Shown here piece by piece: positions 37,063-45,245 of a stretch of 50,301 bases of DNA. The notes beneath the pieces were generated by a model. The model ran no database searches. It was not told where the DNA came from and saw only the letters and a list, made by a program, of their open reading frames with translations. Source of the stretch: a virus; the IMG/VR virus record IMGVR_UViG_3300032087_003955, positions 1-50,301 of that record, one strand, 5' to 3'. The stretch's first letter is position 1, and each line of letters starts with the position of its first letter. Made by a program: the position numbers and the translations under genes.

Positions 37063-37065
37063 ATA
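37058..37065 (+). promoter_or_regulatory. Late promoter box (GATAAATA)
   Basis: NATAAATA match overlapping the TAA stop of the fourth oxygenase gene, 34 bases before the first fibre-tip gene. Confidence 0.55.
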
Positions 37066-37099
37066 ATACACGTTATCTGTTGTTAGTTATTGGTATAAT

Positions 37100-37636
37100 A
37101 TGTCTATTTTACAAACGAGTGGTATTCAATTTGGTTCCGATAATACTATTCTAAATTCTAAGTATGGCATTATTCCCCAAAATAGTGTCGCAGTGTTTTA
37201 TCAAGCAGCAGCACCTGGGGGATGGGTTCAAGTAACGACACATAATAATAAAGCACTTAGAGTTGTATCTGGAACTGGTGGAGGATTTGGTTCTGGTGGA
37301 ACTGATGGTCCTGGTGGGCAACCATTTTCTACAATTTTCCCAACATCAACCCGTCCAATTACTGGAACTGTAACTGCTGCTGGTACTGTTGGTGATACAA
37401 CACTTACAATTCAGCAGATTCCTGGACATACACATAATGCAGGTTCTTCAGTTAATGTCAGTCCTGGATCTCCTGGTATTGGTGGTCGTGCTGTAAATGC
37501 TGATGCACCAGCAACATCACCAACTGGTGGAGGTGGAGCTCATACTCACCCATTTAGTGGCACTGCATCACCATATAGTGGAAGTATTGATATGAGAGTT
37601 CAATATATTGATGTTATTCTTTGCCGTTTCCAGTGA
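37100..37636 (+). CDS. Fibre-tip protein with tail-collar/HxH motifs, short paralogue
   Basis: A 178-aa protein of the tail-collar type. It begins MSILQTSGIQFGSDNTILNS, followed by VAVFYQAAAPGGWVQV. Two HxH motifs, PGHTHNAG and AHTHPFSG, are of the kind that bind metal ions along the axis of T4 gp12 and gp37 tips. The end IDMRVQYIDVILCRFQ matches the next gene. In T4-like phages this unit forms the receptor-contacting end of a fibre. Expressed late. Confidence 0.7.
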   Translation: MSILQTSGIQFGSDNTILNSKYGIIPQNSVAVFYQAAAPGGWVQVTTHNNKALRVVSGTGGGFGSGGTDGPGGQPFSTIFPTSTRPITGTVTAAGTVGDTTLTIQQIPGHTHNAGSSVNVSPGSPGIGGRAVNADAPATSPTGGGGAHTHPFSGTASPYSGSIDMRVQYIDVILCRFQ

Positions 37637-37644
37637 GGTTATAA

Positions 37645-38922
37645 ATGTCAATTTTACAAGCAGATGGTATTGAATTTGGTAATGGTACTGTATTAAATAC
37701 ATTTTACGGTATTATTCCACAAAGCACTACAATGGTGTTTTATCAGGCATCAGCACCTACTGGGTGGACACAAGATGCGACTGAAAATAATAAAGGACTA
37801 CGAGTTGTAGATGGTAGTAGTGGATTTCAAGGAGGAAGTTCTGGTGGTTTAATTGCTTTTACAGATTTATTCAATGACAGCACAGGTGCAGAAGCAAATT
37901 GTACTTCAACAATTACTGGTTCTGTAGATGATACAACCTTAACAGAAGCACAAATACCAGGACACACACATAATACTGGAAGCAATCCTAACTCATACAG
38001 AAGTTCGGCATCATCATCACCATTCAGATCTGATAATAGGCAACCAAGAGGTTATGCAATTAGAGGTGAGACTAGAGTTGTCTTTGAGAATAGAGTTATC
38101 GTTAATTTTAGACAACCAATTAACGTAAGACAACCTCGTAACTATAGACAAGAGCAAAGACAGAGAGTTCCATTAAGAAATCGTCAACCAAGAAACTTTA
38201 GGGTTAGATACCCTGCACGTTCTAGAAGACCAGTACCTTTTCGTGCTCCTGTTCCTTTCCGTGTTCCTCTAAGATGGAGGAATCCAATTAACTATCGTCG
38301 TGATGATGGAAGATGGAGAAGACCCATTCAGCAACAATTCCGTTCTTCTTGGAGAAATAATGATAGATTCCCTAGAAGAAGAGGTGGAAGACGTAGAAGG
38401 AATGATAGAGAACCAAGAAGAAGAGATAGAAGGGGTACTAACTGGTGGAACTGGAGACAAAGACGGCAAATTAGAAGACCTAGATCTTATAGACAGAGAA
38501 GATCATTCCGTCAACCAAGAAACTTTAGACAACCTCGTAACTTTAGACAGAGGAGATCATTTAGAAATAGACAACCTAGAACATTTAGAGTGAGGTATGC
38601 GTTCAGACAAAGAAACGCTTTCCGTGTCAATATTCCATTTAGGGTAACAGTTCCACAAAGAAATCCTGCATCTTATAGACAACCAAGAACATATCGTGTT
38701 GTACAAAGATATCCTTTAGTTTCTAACGTTAGGGTATCACAAAGAACACTATCTCCTGGTGGTACTATTAGAGCAAATAATACTCAAGCACCAGCAACAT
38801 CATCAACTGGTGGTGGTCAAGCACATACTCATCCATTTACTGGAAGTGAAGTTAGTTTTGTTGCCTCTCTATCTCCATTGAGAGTACAATACATTGACGT
38901 TATCCTTTGCAGTTTGGATTGA
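37645..38922 (+). CDS. Fibre-tip protein with long Arg-rich insertion
   Basis: A 425-aa paralogue of the previous protein. Residues 1-115 and 382-425 align with it, including PGHTHNTG (His107, His109) and AHTHPFTG (His394, His396) and the same C-terminal YIDVILC. Between the two HxH sites lies a 266-residue insertion (116-381) made of Arg-rich repeats such as RQPRNFRQPRNFRQRRSF and VPFRAPVPFRVP. I count about 79 Arg, about 10 acidic residues and no Lys in it. The insertion occupies the place where gp37/gp12-type tips carry receptor-binding loops, so it is probably the host-contact surface. Confidence 0.75.
   Translation: MSILQADGIEFGNGTVLNTFYGIIPQSTTMVFYQASAPTGWTQDATENNKGLRVVDGSSGFQGGSSGGLIAFTDLFNDSTGAEANCTSTITGSVDDTTLTEAQIPGHTHNTGSNPNSYRSSASSSPFRSDNRQPRGYAIRGETRVVFENRVIVNFRQPINVRQPRNYRQEQRQRVPLRNRQPRNFRVRYPARSRRPVPFRAPVPFRVPLRWRNPINYRRDDGRWRRPIQQQFRSSWRNNDRFPRRRGGRRRRNDREPRRRDRRGTNWWNWRQRRQIRRPRSYRQRRSFRQPRNFRQPRNFRQRRSFRNRQPRTFRVRYAFRQRNAFRVNIPFRVTVPQRNPASYRQPRTYRVVQRYPLVSNVRVSQRTLSPGGTIRANNTQAPATSSTGGGQAHTHPFTGSEVSFVASLSPLRVQYIDVILCSLD
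37990..38787 (+). repeat. Arg-rich degenerate tandem repeat
   Basis: Encodes residues 116-381 of the long fibre-tip protein. Units are variations on R-Q-P-R-(N/T/S)-(F/Y)-R and on (V/A)-P-F-R. At DNA level, copies such as 38511-38546 repeat the pattern caaccaagaaactttagac / caacctcgtaactttagac with synonymous changes. Confidence 0.8.
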
Positions 38923-38931
38923 TCATGCTAT

Positions 38932-38939
38932 AATAAATA
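38932..38939 (+). promoter_or_regulatory. Late promoter box (AATAAATA) overlapped by TATAAT
   Basis: NATAAATA match 10 bases after the fibre-tip stop and 20 before the Cys-motif gene. TATAAT at 38929-38934, with TTGCAG 16 bases upstream (38907-38912), could add a sigma70-type start at nearly the same place. Confidence 0.5.
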
Positions 38940-38958
38940 ATACACTGAATTTCGTTTT

Positions 38959-39345
38959 ATGACTAAGGCAACTGGCAAGTGGTGTCCACTTATTAAAAAA
39001 GATTGTGTTGAGCATAAGTGTTCTTGGTATACACATATTGCTGGACAAGATCCGAATACTGGTAATCAAGTAGATCATTGGTCTTGTGCAATTCAATGGA
39101 TGCCAATGCTGATGATTGAAAACAGTCAGCAGCAACGATCTACAAGTGCTGCTGTTGAATCATTCCGTAATGAAATGGTCAAAGCAAATGAGAGTAATCA
39201 GCAAATGTTAGATGCTGTTGGTAACATGTATCTAGACATGTGTGAAGCACAGGGTGTTAATGTATCAGAATACTTTGAACCCTTGGAAGGTATAGATAAT
39301 GAAGAAGAAAACTTACTACCCGAGTCTGACGAGGAGAAACAATGA
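38959..39345 (+). CDS. Cys-motif protein, 128 aa
   Basis: N-terminal 45 residues hold four conserved-looking cysteines: WCPLIKKDCVEHKCSWY and then DHWSCAIQW, i.e. C-x6-C-x4-C and a fourth about 22 residues on. This could bind zinc or an iron-sulfur cluster. The rest is helical with an acidic C-terminus (NEEENLLPESDEEK). It overlaps the coiled-coil gene as ATGA. Function not recognised. If it carries Fe-S it might connect with the iron-dependent oxygenases nearby, but that is only a guess. Confidence 0.6.
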   Translation: MTKATGKWCPLIKKDCVEHKCSWYTHIAGQDPNTGNQVDHWSCAIQWMPMLMIENSQQQRSTSAAVESFRNEMVKANESNQQMLDAVGNMYLDMCEAQGVNVSEYFEPLEGIDNEEENLLPESDEEKQ

Positions 39346-40688
39346 GAATTTCTATTATTCCTGAAGATAAAAAAATTATTGTTGATAAAAAAACGGTAGA
39401 TCTTGAGGATGATGCACCTTGGGATTTTGATGATGAGCATATTCATGCTATTCAGTGGAAAGATGGTAGAGGTTCTTTAGAATATGAAGATGTTCCTGGT
39501 GAAAGTCCTGTACCAAATAAAATCTTTGGTGAAGATGAATTTGAAACCATTGTTCAACCATATCTCGATTATTACAATACCTTCTTAAACCTTTATGAGC
39601 AGAAAGAGCTTGCTGCTGCTATTGCAGAAGAGGAGAATCTTGCTGCTCAGATTGAAGAACTAAATCTTGATAAACTAGAGAAAGAAGCACAACTTGTCAT
39701 CATTGAAGATCTTCAAAGACAAAATAAAGAACTTCGTCAGGAAAAGGATGTTCTTGCTGATGAAAAGTCTAGATTAGAGCAAGCAGAATTTTTCGATAAA
39801 CAAACTGCTGTTATTCAACTGGAAAGAGAGAAAGCAGCAAGAGAAAGTGAATATAGTGCTCTAGAACAGCAGAAAGCAGATGAATTTTTTCAAAAGAAAT
39901 CTCTAGAACTTGCTAAAAAGTATGATAATCTTCTAGAAGATTTTGAAAAAGAAAAAGAAGCATTTATTGAAGAGAGAAAACAGTATCAAGAACTTCTTGC
40001 ACAGGAACGTGAGAAGATGGAAAGAGAATCAGAACTTCTTGAGAAGCAGATTCTTGAAGATGAGCAAGAAGCAATGCTCAAGAGAGCACAAGAAGATAAA
40101 GTTCGTGAACTTGAAAATGAGCAACTTGAACTTATCCGAGCAGAACTTGAGATGCAAAGAGAAAGTTTAGAAATTCAAACTCTAGAAAATCAAGAGTTTA
40201 TCAATGAATTTAAAGATAAACTTACAGATCATGCTTCAAAACTTGAGATGGGTCAAGAATTTGTAGAGCAAGAGTTGGAAGAAAAACGTCGTTATCTCTT
40301 GAAGACTTCTGAAGAAATTGATCGTAAGATGGAAGAGGAGCAAGCATACGATGAAATGGATCTTGCTCTTGAATTAGAATATGAAAGACTTGAAGAAGAG
40401 TATAGAGAAAAGCAAAAGCAAGAAATTCTTGATTCAAAACTATTTGATCCTGAAGCACTACAGAAAGAAACTCAAGAAATCTTTGAACAAAATATTCAAA
40501 GACAAAAAGTTGAATCTGGTGCAGAATATGATGTTAATGATGTCCTAAATCTCATTGATCAAATTGATCCACAACAACTTTATACTACTCTCACAAATGA
40601 TGAAAGAGAGGATAATGAGTTCCCTGTAGATAAAGCAGTTAAGTGGTTTGCAGAACTTAAGAAAGTTATTGACGAAAACCAATCCTGA
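39342..40688 (+). CDS. Coiled-coil protein with fibre-chaperone-like N-terminus
   Basis: A 448-aa protein. The first 60 residues (MRISIIPEDKKIIVDKKTVD, EHIHAIQWKDGRGSLEYEDV) match a small beta domain found in phage proteins encoded beside fibre genes and thought to assist fibre assembly. Residues about 80-375 are an almost continuous Glu/Lys/Gln/Leu-rich coiled coil, far longer than in usual members. The C-terminus (YDVNDVLNLIDQIDPQQLYT) looks globular. With two fibre-tip genes just upstream, a fibre trimerisation chaperone is the best inference. Confidence 0.55.
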   Translation: MRISIIPEDKKIIVDKKTVDLEDDAPWDFDDEHIHAIQWKDGRGSLEYEDVPGESPVPNKIFGEDEFETIVQPYLDYYNTFLNLYEQKELAAAIAEEENLAAQIEELNLDKLEKEAQLVIIEDLQRQNKELRQEKDVLADEKSRLEQAEFFDKQTAVIQLEREKAARESEYSALEQQKADEFFQKKSLELAKKYDNLLEDFEKEKEAFIEERKQYQELLAQEREKMERESELLEKQILEDEQEAMLKRAQEDKVRELENEQLELIRAELEMQRESLEIQTLENQEFINEFKDKLTDHASKLEMGQEFVEQELEEKRRYLLKTSEEIDRKMEEEQAYDEMDLALELEYERLEEEYREKQKQEILDSKLFDPEALQKETQEIFEQNIQRQKVESGAEYDVNDVLNLIDQIDPQQLYTTLTNDEREDNEFPVDKAVKWFAELKKVIDENQS

Positions 40689-40698
40689 TTAAACAACA

Positions 40699-42105
40699 AT
40701 GAATAGTGATTTGCTCAGGAACAACTATCTGGTTGTTCCTAATTTTATTACTCCAGAACATGCCGAAAAATTAAGAACAGAGTTTCATTTAACTGACTCA
40801 AAGTTTAAGTTTAGCGGAGACCCACAAGCACCAAATTCTGCTGCTGTCTGGAATTATCTTCCTGCATTAGAATTGCTTGCCAATAAAACATCTCATGTTT
40901 CTGAGATTGTTGGTGAGACTGTTCTCCCTACTTACGTTTATTCTAGAATTTATCGTAACGGAAGTGTATTAACAAAGCACACAGATCGTCCTGCATGTGA
41001 AGTTTCTATGACTTTACATTTGGGTGGTGATAAACCTTGGGCAATCTGGATTGAAACGCCAGAAAGAGAAAAAAGATGTGTCTCTTTGAATCCTGGTGAT
41101 GCTATGCTATACTTGGGATGTATTGCTCCACATTGGAGAGATAAATTTGATGGTGAACACTATACTCAATTCTTTTTACATTATGTAAGAAGTCGTGGAT
41201 ATTGTGGTGAAGCATATTTTGATAGAGAACGTGATCTTGATGAAGATTTTGACATTTTAAGAGAGGAGTATGAAGAAATGAAAAACAGATTTACAGGTTC
41301 ATCTAATAATGTAATTCTTCCTAAAAAGTATAGAGAGGAGAAAGAAAATAGATTCAAACGTCGTGAATTAAGATCTAGAGAGAAAGAAAACCTTGAGATC
41401 GTAGAACTTCAAGATGATGATAAAGAATTCGTCGATTTTGATGAAGTTATTGTTGCCAATAAAAAGTATGAAAAGTTTCTAACAAAGAAAGATTCTCCTG
41501 AACTTATTGCAAAACCAGAAAAGAAGGGTGGTTTGTCTCAAAAGACTTTAGAAGATTTTGTTGTGCATCTTGAGGAAGCAATTGATCCTGATTTTTGCGA
41601 TCAAATTCTAGAGCAATATGTGTATACAAATTACTGGGAACCAACATTAACTGGTAATGGTCATGATCCTGGAGCAAGAAAATGTGCATTTATTCCTATT
41701 TCTGATCCAGCAGTTCTTCAAGAAGATAATCAAGAAGAACGTAAAGAAATCGACAATAAGTTATTTGAAATTGTCCAAGATTTGATTAAGCAATATCAGG
41801 ACATGCACCCCGACTTTGATTTGGAAATTCAAGAAGATTCTGGTTATGAACTTCTACGTTACGAGGAAGGTGATTTTTACGTTCAACATACAGATTCATT
41901 CAAAGAACAACCCAGAGCATTGACTATTATTATGTCAATGAATAACGGATTTGAAGGTGGTCAAGTTGCACTATTTGATAGAGAACTTATGTATAGTCTT
42001 GATTGTGGTGATGTTCTTATGTTCCCTTCAAACTTCATGTATCCTCATGAAATTCTTCCAGTTAAATCTGGAGTTAGATTTTCAATCATTACTTGGGTTG
42101 TATGA
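40699..42105 (+). CDS. Two-domain 2OG-Fe(II) oxygenase-like protein
   Basis: A 468-aa protein with two oxygenase units. The N-terminal unit has His94-x-Asp96 in LTKHTDRPACEV and a distal His145 in APHWRDKF. The C-terminal unit is a prolyl-4-hydroxylase-like core with His397-x-Asp399 in YVQHTDSF, FEGGQVALFD, distal His450 in YPHEILPV and Arg460. A charged Lys/Glu/Arg linker (about 195-270) joins them. Two fused units could act on two sites or one could be structural. Its stop overlaps the next oxygenase start (ATGA). Confidence 0.75.
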   Translation: MNSDLLRNNYLVVPNFITPEHAEKLRTEFHLTDSKFKFSGDPQAPNSAAVWNYLPALELLANKTSHVSEIVGETVLPTYVYSRIYRNGSVLTKHTDRPACEVSMTLHLGGDKPWAIWIETPEREKRCVSLNPGDAMLYLGCIAPHWRDKFDGEHYTQFFLHYVRSRGYCGEAYFDRERDLDEDFDILREEYEEMKNRFTGSSNNVILPKKYREEKENRFKRRELRSREKENLEIVELQDDDKEFVDFDEVIVANKKYEKFLTKKDSPELIAKPEKKGGLSQKTLEDFVVHLEEAIDPDFCDQILEQYVYTNYWEPTLTGNGHDPGARKCAFIPISDPAVLQEDNQEERKEIDNKLFEIVQDLIKQYQDMHPDFDLEIQEDSGYELLRYEEGDFYVQHTDSFKEQPRALTIIMSMNNGFEGGQVALFDRELMYSLDCGDVLMFPSNFMYPHEILPVKSGVRFSIITWVV

Positions 42106-42764
42106 ACTTAAATGATAGTGACTTCATTGGGGTTTATGATAATGTATTGTCTCAAAATGTTTGTGAAAAAATTACAAAATATTTTGATAAAACATACATA
42201 GATCCTGATGATGTGCCAGAAGATTCAAAGTTAAGAACATCTAAGGGTTTTAATGAAACTCCAAATGGTGGATTAACTAGGCATGATTATCAAATATTTG
42301 TAAATTCAGATGAACCTGTATTTGAGATCATAAACATGTGCGTCAATAAATGCTGGGAATTGTATAGAAAAAAATACTGGGTTATTGATGCTATTGACAT
42401 GGAGTTTGAGGAAGTTAAACTTCAGAAAACACCACCAAGAGGTGGATTTCATGATTGGCATTGTGAGATAAATGATCTTGCTGTTGTTGACAGATGTATG
42501 GTTTGGATGTTATATTTGAATGACATTCCCGAAGGTGAGGGTGAGACTGAATTTCTATGGCAAGGTCTTAGAGTTCAACCAAAAGCAGGCAGAATGGTAA
42601 TTTGGCCAGCATTTTTTACTCACACTCATAGAGGTAATGCAGTTTATTCAATGAATAAGTATATCGCAACTGGTTGGGGTCACTATTATTGTGATAATAG
42701 CAAAGTAGAAGATTACTATGAATTGGATAAAGATTCAAAAAATTACACCAGAAGATATTACTAA
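42102..42764 (+). CDS. 2OG-Fe(II) oxygenase-like protein 6
   Basis: A 220-aa protein starting at ATG 42102 in the ATGA overlap; an in-frame TTG at 42093 is less likely. The metal motif is His120-x-Glu122 in FHDWHCEIND, an accepted HxE variant. Distal His174 or His176 lies in FFTHTHRGNAVYS, and Lys186 may replace the usual Arg. EGEGETEFLWQ is the typical strand before the distal His. Its stop overlaps the next ATG (TAATG). Confidence 0.7.
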   Translation: MNLNDSDFIGVYDNVLSQNVCEKITKYFDKTYIDPDDVPEDSKLRTSKGFNETPNGGLTRHDYQIFVNSDEPVFEIINMCVNKCWELYRKKYWVIDAIDMEFEEVKLQKTPPRGGFHDWHCEINDLAVVDRCMVWMLYLNDIPEGEGETEFLWQGLRVQPKAGRMVIWPAFFTHTHRGNAVYSMNKYIATGWGHYYCDNSKVEDYYELDKDSKNYTRRYY

Positions 42765-42973
42765 TGGCATTATCTGATCAAGTAAGAGATTCTTTAGACT
42801 CAGCATCACATCATTTGCGAGAAGCACTAGCATTTGCTGCTAGGAATGAAAAACCATTCATTCTTAAAGAAATTGGTAACATGATTCATAGTATTGATGT
42901 AATTCAGGATGCTGATGAGTTATTAGATAATGTTGATGATATTCTAAAACGTTATGATGAAGATAAAGAATGA
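42764..42973 (+). CDS. Small helical protein, 69 aa
   Basis: ATG overlaps the previous stop by one base, and its own end overlaps the next oxygenase gene by about 17 bases. The protein is predicted helical by eye (SLDSASHHLREALAFAARNE; ADELLDNVDDILKRYDEDKE). No motif recognised. Being translationally coupled on both sides, it may be a partner of the flanking oxygenases. Confidence 0.6.
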   Translation: MALSDQVRDSLDSASHHLREALAFAARNEKPFILKEIGNMIHSIDVIQDADELLDNVDDILKRYDEDKE

Positions 42974-43538
42974 CCCTTTTCCTCATATTATTATAGAGGA
43001 TTACTTTACAGATGTAGAATATAAACTAATTTGGAGAGAAATTGATTTTCTTTCAAGTAAATTGAAGACACCTGATGATTTTTCTGCTGCACAAAATGAC
43101 GATGGTGAATATCTAACAGATTCTAGTGGTTTATCACTGGATAGCACATATTTTGATCGTTCAGTGTCTGATATTCTTAGGATATTGGATGAGAAACTAT
43201 TTTCTCAAGAGTTTTATGATTCTATCATTGATGAAAATGAGTATTGGGAATACTTTCTAAGAGCAAATAAAGATTTTACTAAACTTCGTAAGTATACAAG
43301 TGAGCAGCATTATCAACCACACCAAGATATGTGGGTTAATGTATTAGTTTCTACAACATTGCAGAAAGATGATGTTGAAGGTGGTGATTTATTCTTTCCC
43401 AATCATGCTTACATGATTCCTACTAAAGATAACCAAACCATTATCTTCCCTGGTTGGGTGAAACATGGTGTGACTTCTGTGATGAGCAATGATAGGTATG
43501 CCATCACCAAGTTTATCCACTCTGCTGTGCCAGAATGA
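42957..43538 (+). CDS. 2OG-Fe(II) oxygenase-like protein 7
   Basis: A 193-aa protein from ATG 42957 (an adjacent in-frame ATG at 42954 is equally possible). It opens FPHIIIEDYFT, usual for this family, and has His122-x-Asp124 in YQPHQDMWVNVL, GGDLFFPNH, distal His170 in FPGWVKHGVTSV and Arg180 in NDRYAITKFI. All catalytic positions are filled. Its stop lies in the loop of a stem-loop (43526-43549), so this gene closes the oxygenase run. Confidence 0.75.
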   Translation: MKIKNDPFPHIIIEDYFTDVEYKLIWREIDFLSSKLKTPDDFSAAQNDDGEYLTDSSGLSLDSTYFDRSVSDILRILDEKLFSQEFYDSIIDENEYWEYFLRANKDFTKLRKYTSEQHYQPHQDMWVNVLVSTTLQKDDVEGGDLFFPNHAYMIPTKDNQTIIFPGWVKHGVTSVMSNDRYAITKFIHSAVPE

Positions 43539-43557
43539 GAACTGGCACATCCAGTTC
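43526..43557 (+). promoter_or_regulatory. Alternative stem-loops over a stop codon
   Basis: TGTGCCAG (43526-43533) pairs with CTGGCACA (43542-43549) with the TGA stop in the loop. An exclusive alternative pairs GAACTGG (43539-43545) with CCAGTTC (43551-43557). No long T run follows, so it is an imperfect terminator or an mRNA end-protecting structure. Confidence 0.5.
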
Positions 43558-43585
43558 TGACCCTTCTTCATCTTGCCCTTATACT
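43557..43585 (+). promoter_or_regulatory. Sigma70-like promoter
   Basis: CTGACC (43557-43562), 17-base spacer, TATACT (43580-43585). The -10 is good and the -35 weak, so it may need an activator. It lies between the stem-loop and the ParB-like gene. Confidence 0.5.
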
Positions 43586-43660
43586 TAGTTCAACGACGTG
43601 GCAAATGCGTTTTTAATCGCAATGTAAGACCACGTTGTTTTGTTCACCTATTTCGTTGCT

Positions 43661-44650
43661 ATGAGCACTATTTTTAAGATTGATCAAAAGGGAGTTCCTT
43701 CTAAACTCCGTAAAGAAATTGAAGATCTCCTTCCAAAACCACTTGTTGTTGATGGTTGGAAGTTCAGTGGATATGTTTGGAGGAAGTTGTCACAAATAAA
43801 CACAAAGGATGAGTGGGGGAACACTGATAACACCGTTAGGGTTAAAGGCACTGGTGATAGTGAATCCTTGAAAGTTTCTCTTTCAAATGGACTGGATGCC
43901 TCTGAGCAAACTCCTTCCATTTTTCCCGATAATAATCTTATGAATGGTTTTAATCGGGTAAAAAATCTTACACTTCTAGGATATACTGAGTGGGTTTTTG
44001 CTCTTTATGAGTATGATGAATCTAGTTCTAATGAATTTCAAACTTGCATGAAAGATGCTCTAGATGACTTTCGTGCAACTGCCAATAAGGGTAAAGGTCA
44101 GAAAGTTATTTCTGATGCAGATGTTCTTGAAATTGCTCGTAAAAGGTTTGAAAATCGAGAAGATCGAGAAAAAAATGTAGTTGCAAAGTATATCCGCACA
44201 CTTAATCTTAACTGGAGTGGACAAAAAATTGATGCCATTGCTAAGAAAGTTGTAAGGAACTTTATTCGTCAGGGAAATATTGAAGCTTTCAGCAGAGATG
44301 AGGCAGAAGAAAAAATAAAGGAACTGGGAATTGGTGCCGATCTTCTTAATACAAAGGACTCCACCCGAGTATTGCGTCTTTTCCCTCAAATCATGCGTAA
44401 TTTTGTTGAAAATCAATCTACCATGAATTTGGCACTATTTGATAGTGATGCTTGTACTCATGCGGAATTGGATCAACGTCAACTAGAAACTATTGCCGAA
44501 CTGAAAGAGTTGGATGAACTTGTTATGAAATATGCTGCATGTCGTATTTCAAACATGAACATTAAGTCTTATGAAATTATTGGTGCTTTGAGTCAGAAAA
44601 TTGTAGAGGGTAAAACCTCAGGTATGTTGGTTGAGGTTGGGACAGTCTGA
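43661..44650 (+). CDS. ParB/nuclease-fold-like protein, 329 aa
   Basis: ATG at 43661 is chosen over an in-frame ATG at 43640. The N-terminal 110 residues suggest a ParB/Srx-type fold: SGYVWRKLSQI, VSLSNGLDASEQTPSI and NGFNRVKNLTLLGYTEW, the last resembling the family's ING-HR---A---LG motif. The remainder is helical and charged. ParB-like phage proteins can be nucleases or nucleotide-dependent DNA binders. The match is by eye and not decisive. Its stop also lies in a stem-loop. Confidence 0.5.
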   Translation: MSTIFKIDQKGVPSKLRKEIEDLLPKPLVVDGWKFSGYVWRKLSQINTKDEWGNTDNTVRVKGTGDSESLKVSLSNGLDASEQTPSIFPDNNLMNGFNRVKNLTLLGYTEWVFALYEYDESSSNEFQTCMKDALDDFRATANKGKGQKVISDADVLEIARKRFENREDREKNVVAKYIRTLNLNWSGQKIDAIAKKVVRNFIRQGNIEAFSRDEAEEKIKELGIGADLLNTKDSTRVLRLFPQIMRNFVENQSTMNLALFDSDACTHAELDQRQLETIAELKELDELVMKYAACRISNMNIKSYEIIGALSQKIVEGKTSGMLVEVGTV

Positions 44651-44659
44651 GAACTGTCC
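44640..44659 (+). promoter_or_regulatory. Stem-loop over a stop codon
   Basis: GGACAGT (44640-44646) pairs with ACTGTCC (44653-44659); the TGA stop is in the loop. It shares TGAGAACTG with the structure at 43526. Confidence 0.5.
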
Positions 44660-44668
44660 ACTCTGCTC

Positions 44669-44696
44669 CTGATAGACCCCACTTCTACCCTATACT
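44669..44696 (+). promoter_or_regulatory. Possible promoter with good -10 (TATACT)
   Basis: TATACT at 44691-44696 with a weak CTGATA 16 bases upstream. The following TTCAGTTCAA resembles the sequence after the promoter at 43557, so the two look like copies of one regulatory unit. Confidence 0.4.
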
Positions 44697-44718
44697 AACT
44701 TCAGTTCAAACAAAGCAC

Positions 44719-45093
44719 ATGACTACCGAATTTGCTGATTTCGTTGCCACCCAAGACGCACGGAATGAGATTCAACTCAACATCCGCAAATACACTTTGA
44801 TGCTGTGTGATGCTTTGCTTGATAACTTCAAACGTCGCAACAATGGTGGGACAAGTGATTACAAGTTCTACATTGAAGAAGGTGGACGTAAGTATCATCG
44901 TCTCATGATGGAGACTGGTGGTGGTTCTCGTTCTATCCATGCCTTCATTGATAAGAAAACGGGTGATGTCTACAAACCCGCTAGCATCAAAGCACCTGCA
45001 AAAGGTATTCGTTACAATCTTCTCCTGATCAAAGATCGTGAGTGGTTGCTGGAGAATGCTGATTGGGCAGGTGGTTATCTCTACATGAAATGA
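44719..45093 (+). CDS. Conserved-type small phage protein, 124 aa
   Basis: The central segment RSIHAFIDKKTGDVYKPASI followed by KAPAKGIRYNLLLIKDREWL is a pattern I associate with small proteins of T4-like cyanophages, with no known function. Composition is more GC-rich than the structural genes. It starts a chain of five short genes joined by four- to fourteen-base overlaps. Confidence 0.65.
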   Translation: MTTEFADFVATQDARNEIQLNIRKYTLMLCDALLDNFKRRNNGGTSDYKFYIEEGGRKYHRLMMETGGGSRSIHAFIDKKTGDVYKPASIKAPAKGIRYNLLLIKDREWLLENADWAGGYLYMK

Positions 45094-45245
45094 TAATGGA
45101 TCGCACAGAAATTTTTGCATATGGTGCCCTGGTCCTTCTATTGACTGGGGTAACTATTCACACTATAAATGTTGAGAAAGAAAGACCTGAACTTCGTCAA
45201 CATGTTTGCTCAACATTACCCAAACCTCACCCAGATTGTCCATGA
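45090..45245 (+). CDS. Small membrane protein
   Basis: ATG at 45090 (ATGA overlap); ATG at 45096 is also possible. Residues about 8-26 (IFAYGALVLLLTGVTIHTI) form a single membrane-spanning helix, followed by a soluble tail with two Cys and several Pro. It could insert in the host inner membrane. No family recognised. Confidence 0.55.
   Translation: MIMDRTEIFAYGALVLLLTGVTIHTINVEKERPELRQHVCSTLPKPHPDCP

Noticed and set aside
38300-38593. 97-codon + frame inside the Arg-rich insertion, very acidic
   Set aside because: Out-of-frame reading of AGA-rich repeats; the correct frame is fixed by the paralogous flanks on both sides.
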